Source of the DNA: Cellulosimicrobium sp. CUA-896
GTDB taxonomy: Bacteria > Actinomycetota > Actinomycetes > Actinomycetales > Cellulomonadaceae
Direction: 5' to 3'
Length of the DNA: 64,000 bases
NCBI RefSeq assembly: GCF_001942335.1
Contig: NZ_MKKH01000010.1
Span: forward strand, 18,444 to 82,443
The position numbers were made by a program, and so were the translations under genes. This document shows positions 46,871 through 56,852 of this stretch, in pieces; the first letter of the stretch is position 1; each line of letters starts with the position of its first letter. Below the pieces are notes generated by a model that was not told the DNA's origin, made no database searches, and saw only the letters and a list, made by a program, of their open reading frames with translations.

Positions 46871-47854
46871 ATGAGCAGCACGATCGCCGGCAACGGGGAG
46901 AAGTCCCTCGTCCTCGCCTCGGGGCGCGCGCACCCCGAGCTCGCGAACGACGTCGCGCGCGAGCTGGGGATCGACCTCCTCCCCACCGCTGCGTACGACT
47001 TCGCGAACGGCGAGATCTACGTCCGCTTCGGGGAGTCCGTGCGCGGCGCGGACGTGTTCGTCCTCCAGAGCCACACGGCGCCGATCAACCAGTGGATCAT
47101 GGAGCAGCTGCTCATGGTCGACGCCGCGAAGCGGGCGTCCGCACGCACCATCACCGTGGTGCAGCCGTTCTACGGGTACGCGCGCCAGGACAAGAAGCAC
47201 CGCGGCCGCGAGCCGATCTCGGCGCGCCTGATGTCCGACCTGTTCACCGCGGCCGGGGCGGACCGCCTCATGAGCGTGGACCTGCACGCCGCCCAGACGC
47301 AGGGCTTCTTCGACGGCCCCGTCGACCACCTGTGGGCCATGCCGATCCTCACGGACTACGTGCGCACGCGCGTCGACACGTCGAACGTCACGGTCGTCTC
47401 GCCGGACGCCGGCCGCATCCGCGTCGCCGAGCAGTGGGCGGCCAAGCTCGGCGGCGGGCCGCTCGCGTTCGTGCACAAGACGCGCGACATCACGCGGCCG
47501 AACCAGGCCGTCGCCAACCGCGTGGTGGGCGAGGTCGAGGGCCGCGACTGCGTGCTCGTCGACGACCTCATCGACACCGGCGGCACGATCGCCGAGGCCG
47601 TGCGCGTCGTCCTCGGCGCGGGGGCGCGGTCGGTGATCGTGGCGGCGACGCACGGCGTGCTCTCCGACCCGGCGGCCCAGCGCCTGTCGGAGTGCGGTGC
47701 GAGCGAGGTCGTCATCACCGACACGCTCCCCATCGCCGCGGACAAGCGGTTCCCGCAGCTCACGGTGCTGTCCATCGCTCCGCTCGTCGCGCGGGCCATC
47801 CGCGAGGTGTTCGACGACGGGTCGGTCACCTCGCTGTTCGACGGCAACAGCTGA
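46871..47854 (+). CDS. prs: Ribose-phosphate pyrophosphokinase Prs
   Basis: A 327-residue enzyme that makes PRPP from ribose 5-phosphate and ATP for nucleotide, His and Trp synthesis. [38 protein letters not shown] (catalytic flexible region), [13 protein letters not shown] and [18 protein letters not shown] (the PRPP-binding motif) are complete. GAAGGAAAT lies 5 bases before the ATG. It is 70 bases after glmU, a standard glmU-prs pair. Confidence 0.98.
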   Translation: MSSTIAGNGEKSLVLASGRAHPELANDVARELGIDLLPTAAYDFANGEIYVRFGESVRGADVFVLQSHTAPINQWIMEQLLMVDAAKRASARTITVVQPFYGYARQDKKHRGREPISARLMSDLFTAAGADRLMSVDLHAAQTQGFFDGPVDHLWAMPILTDYVRTRVDTSNVTVVSPDAGRIRVAEQWAAKLGGGPLAFVHKTRDITRPNQAVANRVVGEVEGRDCVLVDDLIDTGGTIAEAVRVVLGAGARSVIVAATHGVLSDPAAQRLSECGASEVVITDTLPIAADKRFPQLTVLSIAPLVARAIREVFDDGSVTSLFDGNS

Positions 47855-47913
47855 CGCGCTCCCGCACGGCCGGCCCGTGACATTCGGCAGGGTCGGCCGT
47901 GCGGCGCGTCCCC

Positions 47914-47919
47914 TAGCGT
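47914..47919 (+). promoter_or_regulatory. -10 element of a leaderless transcript (GPP34)
   Basis: TAGCGT lies 7 bases before the ATG start, the same arrangement as for metG, rsmA and ABC-F. Confidence 0.45.
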
Positions 47920-47926
47920 GGGGACC

Positions 47927-48658
47927 ATGCTGATCCTCGAGGACTACCTGCTCCTGACGCTGGACGACGAGACCGGCAAGGCCGTGGTCGACGCCTCGTA
48001 CCGTGAGCAGGTCGCCGCGGGCGCGCTCCTCGTCGAGCTGGCGCTCCTCGGACGCGCCGACCTCGCCGGCGACGGCGACGGCGGCCGCGTCGGGCGGATC
48101 GTCGTCCGGGACGTCGCGCCGACCGGCAACGCGCTGCTCGACGAGGCCCTCGACGTCGTCCGGTCGAGAGAGGGCTCGAAGCCGAAGGGGCTCGTCGAGC
48201 CGATCGCGAAGCTCAAGCCGGCCGCGCGCGCGATCGCCTCCCTCGCCGACCGCGGGGTCCTGCGCCGCGAGGAGGGCCGGGTGCTCGGCATCTTCCCGAC
48301 CACCCGGTGGCCGGCGGCCGACTCCCGGCACGAGGACGCGGTGCGCCGCGACCTGTGGGCCGTCCTCGTCGACGGCAGGCAGCCCGGCGCGCGGACCGCC
48401 GCGCTCGTGGCGATCCTCGGCGCGACCGGCCAGGCCGGTCGCGTGCTCGCGGCCGGCGGGGGCCGCGGCGCGCCCGCCGTCGTCGACGGCGCACCGGGAT
48501 GGACCGGAGGGCAGCGACGGGCGGTCGACGCGCGGGCGAAGCAGATCGCGGCGCAGAGCTGGGCGAGCACCGCCGTCAAGGCCTACGTCGAGGAGGTCAC
48601 GGCCGCGATCGTGGTCGGCGCGTCGGTCGCCGCGACGACGGTGGTGACGTCGGGCTGA
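47927..48658 (+). CDS. GPP34-family phosphoprotein
   Basis: A 243-residue protein of the GPP34 (Golgi phosphoprotein 3-like) family. The N-terminus LILEDYLLLTLDDETGKAV and the alternation of amphipathic helices (AGALLVELALLGRADLAG, LVEPIAKLKPAARAIASLADRGV) are typical. The beta-hairpin region LRREEGRVLGIFPTTRWPA follows. Eukaryotic members bind PI4P; in actinobacteria the role is unknown but membrane association is plausible. The last 50 residues (AQSWASTAVKAYVEEVTAAI) form a hydrophobic helix. It lies between prs and rplY. Confidence 0.88.
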   Translation: MLILEDYLLLTLDDETGKAVVDASYREQVAAGALLVELALLGRADLAGDGDGGRVGRIVVRDVAPTGNALLDEALDVVRSREGSKPKGLVEPIAKLKPAARAIASLADRGVLRREEGRVLGIFPTTRWPAADSRHEDAVRRDLWAVLVDGRQPGARTAALVAILGATGQAGRVLAAGGGRGAPAVVDGAPGWTGGQRRAVDARAKQIAAQSWASTAVKAYVEEVTAAIVVGASVAATTVVTSG

Positions 48659-48705
48659 GCCCACCGCCCGGCGCCGGCGGGTTTCGTCGGGACCGCGGCC
48701 CCGGG

Positions 48706-48957
48706 TACAGTAGTCCGGTTGCCTCGGCGAGGGACGTCTGACGGCCGGCGAGAGCGCACCTGCACGGCGGGGGCGCGGTCCGGAGGGTCAGCCAGACCTG
48801 TTGGATCTCCGTTATCGACTGGGCGGTCGTCCTTCGCGCGCGTCCGTCACGTGTCCCGCGCCGACGCAGCCGCCCGTCCGGGAGGCCCTCTCACCGTCCG
48901 GACAGCCGACCGCTCCCCACTGGTGGCCGGCCCGCAACTGTCTTCAGGAGTGATCCA
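48706..48957 (+). promoter_or_regulatory. Promoter and long leader of rplY
   Basis: A -10-like TACAGT at 48706-48711 is about 245 bases upstream of the L25 start. The leader is G/C-rich and contains no gene; several stems can form. Such a long leader before a ribosomal-protein gene might hold a regulatory structure, but I recognise no known class. TCAGGAG before the start is the ribosome site. Confidence 0.4.
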
Positions 48958-49566
48958 GTGTCCGAGATCAAGCTCGCCGCCGAGGCCCGCACCGAGTTCG
49001 GCAAGGGTGCCGCGCGCCGCATCCGCCGTGCCGACAAGATCCCCGCGGTCCTCTACGGCCACGGCAACGACCCGGTCCACGTGACCCTCCCGGGTCACGA
49101 CACGATGATGGCGCTCAAGCACTCGAACGCCCTCTTCTCGATCCAGCTCGAGGGCGGCTCGCAGCTCGCGATCGCCAAGGACGTCCAGCGGGACCCGGTC
49201 AAGGGCTTCATCGAGCACGTCGACCTCCTCGTGGTCGCGAAGGGCGAGAAGGTCGCCGTGGACGTCCCCGTCCACGTCGTCGGCGAGTCGGCCCCCGGCA
49301 CGATCCACCTGGTCGACCTCCAGACGCTGGCGATCGAGGCCGAGGCGACGCACCTGCCCGAGACGGTCGAGGTCTCCATCGAGGGCCTCGAGGCCGGCTC
49401 GACGGTCACGGCGGGCGACGTGACGCTGCCGAAGGGCGCGACGCTCACCGCGGACCCCGAGCTCATCGTGGTGACGGTCTCGCTCCCGCAGGCCGAGGAG
49501 CTGCCGGAGGACACCGCCGCGGAGACCGGCGACGAGGCGACCGCCGCCGAGGCCGCGGCGGAGTGA
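48958..49566 (+). CDS. rplY: 50S ribosomal protein L25 (Ctc form)
   Basis: A 202-residue 5S rRNA-binding protein of the large subunit. The L25 domain (SEIKLAAEARTEFGKGAARR to NDPVHVTLPGHDTMM) is followed by the TL5/Ctc domain (VDVPVHVVGESAPGTIHLVD, VEVSIEGLEAGSTVTAGDV) and an acidic Ala/Glu-rich tail (after LPQAEELPED). GTG start with TCAGGAG. It is followed by pth, as in most actinobacteria. Confidence 0.97.
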   Translation: MSEIKLAAEARTEFGKGAARRIRRADKIPAVLYGHGNDPVHVTLPGHDTMMALKHSNALFSIQLEGGSQLAIAKDVQRDPVKGFIEHVDLLVVAKGEKVAVDVPVHVVGESAPGTIHLVDLQTLAIEAEATHLPETVEVSIEGLEAGSTVTAGDVTLPKGATLTADPELIVVTVSLPQAEELPEDTAAETGDEATAAEAAAE

Positions 49567-49599
49567 CCCCCGCGGCCGGCTGACGCCGGCCCCAGCCGG

Positions 49600-49628
49600 A
49601 CGCCCGGTACCGTGACGGTGCCGGGCGT
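49600..49628 (+). terminator. Hairpin between rplY and pth
   Basis: ACGCCCGGTACCG pairs with CGGTGCCGGGCGT (13 bp, one G-U pair) across a TGA loop, followed by TC. It lies 34 bases after the rplY stop codon and 34 bases before pth, suggesting terminator or attenuator function. Confidence 0.65.
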
Positions 49629-49661
49629 TCGTGCGCCCGCAGACGTGAAGGACGAGGTGAC

Positions 49662-50264
49662 ATGACCGACCAGCCCTGGCTCGTCGTCGGGCTCGGCAAC
49701 CCGGGCGACCGGTACGCCGCGAACCGGCACAACCTCGGCCACATGGTGCTCGACGTCCTCGCGGGCCGGGCGGGCGCGCGCTTCGCCCGCCACCCGCGCG
49801 CCCAGGCGGCCGTCGCGGAGGGCCGGATCGGCACGCTGCCGGGCGGACGGCCCGGGCCGCGCGTGGTGCTCGCCAAGCCCTCGACGTACATGAACGTCTC
49901 GGGCGGGCCGGTCTCCGGCCTCGCTCGCTACTACGGCGTCGACCCGGACCACGTGGTCGTCGTCCACGACGAGGTGGACATCCCCTTCGGCACCGTCAAG
50001 CTCAAGATCGGCGGGGGCGAGGGCGGCCACAACGGGCTGCGCGACATCACGAAGGCGCTCGGCACCAAGGACTACGTGCGGGTGCGCGGGGGCGTCGGCC
50101 GCCCGCACGGCCGCATGGACACCGCCGACTTCGTGCTGAAGAACTTCTCGGGGACCGAGGCCAAGGAGCTGCCGTTCCTGCTCGACGATGCCGCCGACGC
50201 CGTCGAGACGGTGCTCACGGAGGGCCTGCTGGCGGCGCAGGGCAGGTTCCACACGCGCGTCTGA
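49662..50264 (+). CDS. pth: Peptidyl-tRNA hydrolase
   Basis: A 200-residue enzyme that releases peptides from peptidyl-tRNA dropped by stalled ribosomes. [20 protein letters not shown] contains the catalytic H23 and N13; [31 protein letters not shown] and [12 protein letters not shown] are further motifs. Length and residues are normal. The ATG is preceded by GAAGGACGAGG. Confidence 0.98.
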   Translation: MTDQPWLVVGLGNPGDRYAANRHNLGHMVLDVLAGRAGARFARHPRAQAAVAEGRIGTLPGGRPGPRVVLAKPSTYMNVSGGPVSGLARYYGVDPDHVVVVHDEVDIPFGTVKLKIGGGEGGHNGLRDITKALGTKDYVRVRGGVGRPHGRMDTADFVLKNFSGTEAKELPFLLDDAADAVETVLTEGLLAAQGRFHTRV

Positions 50265-50386
50265 CGCCCCGGGCAAGCACCCCCGCCGCAGGAACGGCCA
50301 TTTCACCCGGGTGAGGTCGCCCCGCGGCCGCCGCCGGGCGCCCGTCCCGCACCTAGGCTGGGACGTCGGCTCGGCAGGGAGGTCGC

Positions 50387-51549
50387 ATGACGGACGGTGT
50401 GGCGCTCGCCCACGACTACGCCACGCAGCGCGGGGGCGCGGAACGCGTCGCGCTGCTGCTCGCCGAGGCGTTCCCCGGTGCCCCGATGTACACGACGCTG
50501 CACCACCCGGACGGCACCTTCCCCGAGTTCTCCGCGGTCGACCTGCGCACCTCCGCGCTCGACCGCGTGCCGCTCCTGCGCCGCCACCACCGCGTCGCCC
50601 TCCCCGTCCTCGCCCCGGCGGTCGACCGCCAGCGGGTCGACGCGGACGTCCTGGTGGCGTCGTCGACCGGCTGGGCGCACGGCTACCGCGGCGCCCGCCG
50701 CACCGTCGTCTACTGCCACGCCCCGGCGCGCTGGCTCTACCAGCGCGACCGCTACCTCGGGACGGACGAGGGAGGGCCCGCCCACCGGGCCCGGCGGCGC
50801 GCGGCGGCCGTGGCGCTCGGAGCGCTGTCCCCGGCGCTGCGCCGGTGGGACGGCGCCGCGGCTCGCCGCGCCGACGTCTACCTCGCGAACTCGACCGTGA
50901 CCCGGCGCGCGATCCGCGACGCGTACGGCATCGACGCCGAGGTGCTGCCCCCGCCGCCGGCCATGCTCCCCGCCGGCGAGGAGCGCGCCGTCCCCGGCGT
51001 CGAGCCCGGGTTCCTCCTGTGCGTCGCCCGCCTGCTGCCGTACAAGAACGTCGACGTCGTCGTCGAGGCCGCGCAGGCGACGGGCCGCACGCTCGTCGTG
51101 GTGGGGGACGGGCCCGACCGCGGGCGCTCGCGGCGCTCGCCGCGCGCACCGGCACGGTCCACCTGCTCGGGCGCGTCGACGACGCGACGCTGCGCTGGGT
51201 CTACCGGAACGCGTCCGCGCTCGTCGCCGCCTCCTACGAGGACTACGGGCTGACGCCGCTCGAGGCGGGCGCGTTCGGGCGGCCCAGCGTCGTGCTGCGC
51301 GACGGCGGCTACCTGGACACCGTCGTGGACGGCGTCACGGGCGTGTTCTTCGACGCCCCGCGCGCCGACCTCGTGGCCGCCGCGGTCGAGACCGCGGCGG
51401 CGCGCGACTGGGACGAGGACGCCGTGACGGCGCACGTCGCGACCTTCGGGCGCGACCGCTTCACGGCGCGGCTGCGGGCCGTCGTGCAGGAGGCGTCGGG
51501 CCGCTCCGCCGCCGTGCGGGACCCCGAGGCGGCGAGGAGCGACCGATGA
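50387..51549 (+). CDS. GT4-type glycosyltransferase, frameshifted (polysaccharide locus)
   Basis: About 387 residues with GT-B fold. The N-terminus LAHDYATQRGGAERVALLLA is the usual glycine-rich acceptor-domain loop of GT4 enzymes; VVYCHAPARWLYQRDRYLG follows. The donor domain begins FLLCVARLLPYKNVDVVVEA and includes VLRDGGYLDTVVDGVTGVFF, and the E-x7-E region reads DYGLTPLEAGAFGRPSV. One base is missing near 51112-51125. AGGGAGG precedes the ATG, and TAGGCT (50353-50358) may be the -10 of this locus. The stop overlaps the next start (ATGA). Confidence 0.85.
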
Positions 51550-53473
51550 CCATCCGCGAGTTCTTCCGCACCATCTGGGCCGGCAGGTACTACGTGCTCG
51601 CCGCGGTGCTCGTCGTCGTGCTCGGTGCCGTGCTGTACCTGGCCCGCCAGGAGACGCTCTACCGCGCCACCGCCACGGTCCAGCTCAACGGCGTCCAGAG
51701 CGCGCAGGGCGGCGAGGAGCTCGTCCAGGTGACGATCGACACCGGTGCGGACGACGTGACGTCGCCGGAGGTCGCGGAGGCCGCGGCCGCCGCGCTCGGC
51801 GAGCCGGACTCGGCCGCCGCGGTCGCCGACGAGGTCGACGGGTCGTTCGACGGCGAGTCGAGCACCATGGCCGTCGAGGCGACGACGACCGACCCGGAGC
51901 GCTCCGTCGAGGTCGCGAACGCCTTCGCCGACGCCTACGCCGCACGCCTCGTCGCGATCCAGGCCGCCCAGGTGGAGGAGCTCGACGCGCGGCGGCAGGC
52001 GCTCGCGGAGCAGCTGCGGTCCGTGCGCCAGCGCCTCGCCGTCGACACGGACGACCCGCTGGCGCTCGCGGAGCAGGACATCATCGTCGACGACTACTCG
52101 GCGCTCACCGTGGAGATCAACACGCTGCGCGGCATCGCGGTCCCGGGCGAGGTCGTCGCGCCCGCGACGGGCGCGGAGCCGCTGGGCCTGTCCGCGCCGA
52201 CGGTGCTGGCGCTCGCCGTGCTCGTCGGGCTGCTCGCCGGCGTCGGGCTCGCGTTCGGGCGGCGGGGTCTCGACGTGCGCGTGCGGTCGGCCGCCGAGTC
52301 GACGCACCTCACCGACACCCCGGTGCTCGCCGAGCTCTACGGCGCGCGGCCGGCGGAGAAGGAGTTCTCCCGCACGCTCGCGCTGCCCGTCGCGAGCAAG
52401 GTCGCGAGCCCCTTCACGGAGTCGATCCGCGAGCTGCGCACCGCCGTCCAGGTCTCGACGGCCGGGCTCAAGCACGCGGTCGTCGTCGTGACGGCCGCCG
52501 ACCCGTCCGCGCCGCGCGCGTTCATCACGGCGAACCTCGCGGCGTCGTTCGCGCTCAGCGGCCGCCGGACGGTGGCCATCTCCGGCGACCTCCGCCGCCC
52601 GCAGCTCGACACGCTGCTCCCGCCGACCGAGTCCTGGCAGGGCGACGAGCACGAGCTGCGGCCCACCACCGTCCCGAACCTGCGGGTCATGCCGGTGCCC
52701 GAGGAGGAGATGGACCCGGCGGACTTCCTCGCGACGGCGCGCGCCCGCCAGCTCGTGCGCAGCCTGCGCGACCACGCCGAGGTCGTCGTGATCGACGCGC
52801 CGCCCGTGCTGGCCGCCGCCGACGCGACCATCCTCGGCGGGTACTCGAACGGCGTCGTCCTCATCGCGTCCGCCGGACGCACGGACCGCGCGGTGCTCGT
52901 CGCCGCGACCGACCGCCTGCGCGTGAGCAACGTCCCGCTCCTCGGCGTCGCGCTGACCGGCGTCAAGGGCGACCGCCGCATGACCTACGCCTCGACCTAC
53001 GGGGACGGCCACGTCGCTCCCGAGGACGCCGAGCACGCCGGCGCCGTCGAGCAGGGCACCGAGCCACAGGGTGCCGGGCCGCAGGACGCCGGGCCGCAGG
53101 ACGGCGGCGAGCAGCGGCGGGGCGCCGGGCACCGGGCCGCGGAGGACGAGCGCGGCGACACCCCGGACGCGCGCGCGAGGCCGCCGCGGGGAGGCGGTCC
53201 GACGCCGGTGCGGCGGACGGGCAGGACGCAGGCCGCGAGGCGCGCCCCGCGGCGCAGGGCGGGTCGACCGCGACGTCGCGCGGTGCGTCCGCCCGGCGCG
53301 CGAGCGTCGCCGCGGCGCCCGTCGCCGTCGAGCGCGCGGCGCCGGCGGACGGCTCCGCGGACGCGCGTCGCGCGGTGCTCTCGCCGAGCTGGAGCAAGGT
53401 CGAGCCGGCCGCGCCGGACGAGGACGACCCCGAGCACGCGGTCACGCCCCGCAAGCGGCCGTTCCGCTGGTGA
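51546..53473 (+). CDS. Wzz/BY-kinase-like polysaccharide protein with degenerate P-loop, frameshifted
   Basis: About 642 residues. Wzz region: TM1 YYVLAAVLVVVLGAVLYLA, an outside domain with the coiled helix AAQVEELDARRQALAEQLRS, and TM2 APTVLALAVLVGLLAGVGLA. A cytoplasmic CpsD/BY-kinase-like domain follows. Its Walker A position (about residues 316-332) reads TAADPSAPRAFITANLA instead of the usual GEGKS loop, so the ATP-binding Lys is missing. Walker A' (GDLRRP, D348) and Walker B (VVVIDAPPVL, D417) remain. The C-terminus is disordered and lacks a Tyr cluster. It probably sets chain length or acts as scaffold. One base is missing near 53200-53260. Confidence 0.82.
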
Positions 53474-54717
53474 GCGCGCGGACGAGCCGCCCGCTGCGCG
53501 TCCTCGTGCTCGACCACACGGCCGACCTGGGTGGTGCGGAGCTCGCGCTGGTGCGCGCGTGCGCGGCCCTCGGCGACGATGTCGAGGTGCGCGCCGTGCT
53601 GTTCGCCGACGGGCCCTGCGGGAGCGGCTCGAGGGTGTCGGCGTCCGCGTGGACGTGCTGCCGCTCCCGGGCGCGGTGGCGGGCGCGGACCGACGGCGCG
53701 CCGGCCGGCTCTCGCCGTGGACGCTCGTCGCGGCCGCGCGCACCGTGCCGTTCCTCGTGCGCCTGTCGCGGCACGTGCGCCGCCTGCGGCCCGACGTCGT
53801 GCACACGACGTCGCTCAAGGCCGACCTGCTCGGCGTCGTGCCGCCCGGGCCGCCGGGCGCCCGCTCGTCTGGCACGTGCACGACCGCATCGCGCCGGACT
53901 ACCTGCCCGGGGTCCTCGTCCGCGTCGTGCGCGCCCTCGCGCGGGTGGCGCCGGCCGCGGTCGTGGCCAACTCCCGGGCGACGGCGGCCACGCTCCCGGT
54001 GCGGGCCCGCGTCGCGTACCCGGGGTTCGCGCCCGAGCAGGCCCAGGACCTGCCGGCCGCCGTCCCGGACCGCGGTGTGCCGGACCGCGGTGCGCCGGAC
54101 CGCGACGGGCCCGGCACCGGTGCGCCGGTCGTGGTCATGGTGGGCCGGCTCAGCCCGACGAAGGGGCAGCTCGAGGTCGTGCGGGCGATGCCGGCCGTGC
54201 GCGCGGCGGTCCCGGGCGCGCGGCTGCGGATCGTCGGGGAGCCCGCGTTCGGCGCGCAGGACTACGCGCGACGCGTGCGCGAGGAGGTGAGCGCGCTGGG
54301 GCTCGAGGACGCCGTCGACCTCGTCGGCTTCGTCCCCGACACGCGCGCGGACCTCGACCGCGCGGCTGTGTGCGTGCATGCCTCGCCCGTGCCCGAGCCG
54401 TTCGGGCAGGTCGTCGTGGAGGCCATGGTGCGCGGCGTGCCCGTCGTCGCGACGCGCGCCGGGGGCGTGGAGGAGATCCTCACCGACGAGTCCGACGAGT
54501 CCGACGAGACCGGCGAGCCGCTCGGCCTCCTCGTCGCACCCGGCGACGTCGACGCGATCGCCGCGGCGGTCCGGGACGTGCTGACGGAACCCGAGGCGGC
54601 GCGCGCCCGCGCGGACCGGCGCGCGCGTCGGCCCGGCGCCGGTTCCCCGTCGCCCGCACGGCCGAGGTCCTCACGGGCGTCTGGACCGACGTGTCCGGTC
54701 GAGCGCCGCGGCGATGA
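53470..54717 (+). CDS. GT4-type glycosyltransferase, three frameshifts
   Basis: About 416 residues. RVLVLDHTADLGGAELALVR is the N-terminal GT-B loop, DVVHTTSLKADLLGVVP and LVWHVHDRIAPDYLPG belong to the acceptor domain, and VVVMVGRLSPTKGQLEVV starts the donor domain; EPFGQVVVEAMVRGVPVVAT is the E-x7-E nucleotide-sugar site. A 9-base triplicate (TCCGACGAG near 54488) encodes DESDESDE. One base each is missing near 53620, 53860 and 54620. The start GTG overlaps the Wzz-like stop. Convergent with the next gene, overlapping by 47 bases. Confidence 0.8.
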   Translation: MSARTSRPLRVLVLDHTADLGGAELALVRACAALGDDVEVRAVLFADGPCGSGSRVSASAWTCCRSRARWRARTDGAPAGSRRGRSSRPRAPCRSSCACRGTCAACGPTSCTRRRSRPTCSASCRPGRRAPARLARARPHRAGLPARGPRPRRARPRAGGAGRGRGQLPGDGGHAPGAGPRRVPGVRARAGPGPAGRRPGPRCAGPRCAGPRRARHRCAGRGHGGPAQPDEGAARGRAGDAGRARGGPGRAAADRRGARVRRAGLRATRARGGERAGARGRRRPRRLRPRHARGPRPRGCVRACLARARAVRAGRRGGHGARRARRRDARRGRGGDPHRRVRRVRRDRRAARPPRRTRRRRRDRRGGPGRADGTRGGARPRGPARASARRRFPVARTAEVLTGVWTDVSGRAPRR

Positions 54718-55824
54718 GCGCGGCCTGTCCCTCCCACGTCGGCACGTCGGGCGGCGCGCCGGTGAGGGCGCCCGGCTCGGGGGCGGGTGCGGCGTCGAGC
54801 GCGGCGAGGACCGCCCCGGGGAACGCCGTCGCCCCGGCGACGCGGACGCGGGCTCGTCCCGGAACCCGGCGACGGGCGTCGCGACGACCGGGCGCCCCAC
54901 GGCGCGGTACTCGTAGAGCTTGATCGGGTCGAGGCTCTCCGTGAAGTCGTTCACGAGGTGCGGCACGAGCAGCACGTCGGCGTGGCGCAGGTAGGCGGGC
55001 ACCGTGGTCCACGGGCGCGGGCCGAGCAGGACCACGTCCTCGCGCGCGAGCGCGTCGCGGTCCTCGCGGCCCACGTCGAGGACCGGGCCCACGACGACGA
55101 CGCGCGCGCGCCCGCGCAGGGCGCGCGCCGTCGCGAGGAGCAGCGGCACGTCGAACCGGTCGGGGTGCGCCGTGCCGACGTAGAGGGCCACGCGGCCCCC
55201 GGGCAGGTCGGCGGGCCGGGGGTGCGCCGCGCGGTACCGGTCGAGGTCGACGCCGTTCGTGACGAGCGTGACGTCCCGCGCCGCCCCCTTGCGGCGCACG
55301 AGGTCGGCCGAGCAGACGGTGACCTCGGCGCAGCGGTCGAGCAGCACGCTCTCGTCGGCGACGAGCCGCTCGTGCTCGGCGGGGCTGCGGTCGGCGGCCA
55401 GCCAGTCGTCGGTCACGTCGTACAGCGCGGGCCAGCCGGTGCGCGCGAGCACCGCCGCGCCCGTCGGGTCGTTGACCCACAGCACCGGGAGGCGCAGGCC
55501 GGCGCGCACCGTCGCGCGCACGACGCGGCGGGCGAGACGGTCGTCGGCGGACGGGTCGACGCGGCGGGGGAGCCACTTCGTCGGCTGGTGGAGCTGGATC
55601 CGGCCGGGCGCGACGCCGGGCACGGCGGGCGCGGGGCGCAGCCCCCGGCCGGGCCGGGGGAGGGCCCGCCGGCTGAGCCGGTGCAGCGGGTCGGCGGCCG
55701 GCTCGACGAACAGCACCCGCAGGTCCGGGTCGGCCCGGCACAGCTCGGCCACGAGGTACTGGTTGCGTCGCCACAGGTCGTCCCACGCCTCGAGCGACAG
55801 GACGACGACGCCCTCCGCGCTCAC
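54671..55824 (-). CDS. GT4/TuaH-like glycosyltransferase, frameshifted
   Basis: About 384 residues. VVVLSLEAWDDLWRRNQYLV is the N-terminus typical of TuaH-like enzymes. LYDVTDDWLAADRSPAEHER, VALYVGTAHPDRFDVPLLLA, VLLVPHLVNDFTESLDPIKL and YEYRAVGRPVVATPVAG are conserved (the last is the nucleotide-sugar site). The C-terminal helix (WEGQAALIAAALDRTRRS) lies in another frame because one base is missing near 54840-54855. Start GTG overlaps the preceding gene's stop (GTGA), as part of a tightly coupled minus-strand operon. Confidence 0.82.
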
Positions 55825-56852
55825 CCGAGGACCCGCGCGTAGACCGCGTCCGTCCCGGCCACCTGAGCGGCGGGCGTGTACCGCGCGCGCTGGGCCGCTA
55901 GCCCGGCCGCCGCGCTCGCGTCCCGGCGGTCGGGGTCGCCGGCGAGCACGGCGAGCGCGTGCCCGGCGGCGTCGGCGTCGCCCGGGGGGAACAGCGTGAG
56001 CGGGTCGGTGCCGTCGAGCGTCTCGAGGTGACCCCCGGCGGCCGCGGCGACGACGGGGAGGCCGCTCGCCATCGCCTCGAGCACGCTGAGCCCGAGGCCC
56101 TCCACGGGGCACGTGGCCACGAGGAGCGCCGCGCGGCCCAGCAGGGCCTCCACGTCGTCGCGCGTGCCGAGGAACGTCGTCGCCCGGGCGATCCCGAGCC
56201 GCTCCGCCTGCGCCGCGAGCGCGGGCCGCTGAGAGCCGTCGCCCGCGAGCTCGAGCCGCCAGCCGTCGGCGGCGAGCCCCGACGCCGCGAACGCGTCCAG
56301 CGCGACGTCCGTGCGCTTCTCCGGCTCGAGCCGCTGCACGGCGAGGACGACCCGCTCGCGCTCGCGGGCCGCCGGCCCGTCCGGGCGCGGCTCGACGCCG
56401 ACGGGGACGACCGTGCTGGGACCGTCGACGTGCTCGGCGACGTAGCGGCTGATCGCGATCTGCTCCCGCACGGTCGACGACGCGACCGCCGCGACGACCG
56501 TGCCGCGCGGCCCGTGCCCGCGCCGGCGGGCGAAGTGGCGCGTGGAGACGACGGGCGGGAACCCGCGCACGGTGCGCGCGGCGACGGCCGCGGCGACCTC
56601 CGCAGCGGTCATGTGCACGTGCACGACGTCGGCGGACGGGCCGTGGCGGCGCAGCAGCGCGGCGACCTGCGCGGTGGTGGCGGCCGGGCGCAGCGGCACG
56701 GCGGGGTCGTCGACGCTCGCGCGCATCCCGTCGGGGTCGCCGCCCAGGACGGCCACCTCGTGGCCGGCGGCGGACTGGGCGCGCGCCAGGCGGGCGACGT
56801 GGCGCTCGACGCCGGCGAAGCCGTCCGAGCGCACGGCGTGCAGGATCCTCAC
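55821..56852 (-). CDS. GT4-type glycosyltransferase
   Basis: A 343-residue GT-B enzyme, frame intact. RILHAVRSDGFAGVERHVAR opens the acceptor domain; DVVHVHMTAAEVAAAVAART and QIAISRYVAEHVDGP follow. The donor domain is VVLAVQRLEPEKRTDVALDA to ATCPVEGLGLSVLEAMASGL (E-x7-E type site) and PVVAAAAGGHLETLDG. Both ends overlap neighbours by four bases (GTGA), showing operon coupling. Confidence 0.88.
   Translation of the reverse strand: MRILHAVRSDGFAGVERHVARLARAQSAAGHEVAVLGGDPDGMRASVDDPAVPLRPAATTAQVAALLRRHGPSADVVHVHMTAAEVAAAVAARTVRGFPPVVSTRHFARRRGHGPRGTVVAAVASSTVREQIAISRYVAEHVDGPSTVVPVGVEPRPDGPAARERERVVLAVQRLEPEKRTDVALDAFAASGLAADGWRLELAGDGSQRPALAAQAERLGIARATTFLGTRDDVEALLGRAALLVATCPVEGLGLSVLEAMASGLPVVAAAAGGHLETLDGTDPLTLFPPGDADAAGHALAVLAGDPDRRDASAAAGLAAQRARYTPAAQVAGTDAVYARVLG

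Noticed and set aside
45026..48664. Minus-strand open frame of 1212 codons opposite glmU-prs-GPP34
   Set aside because: It is antisense to three well-recognised genes, and its composition is that of a shadow frame.
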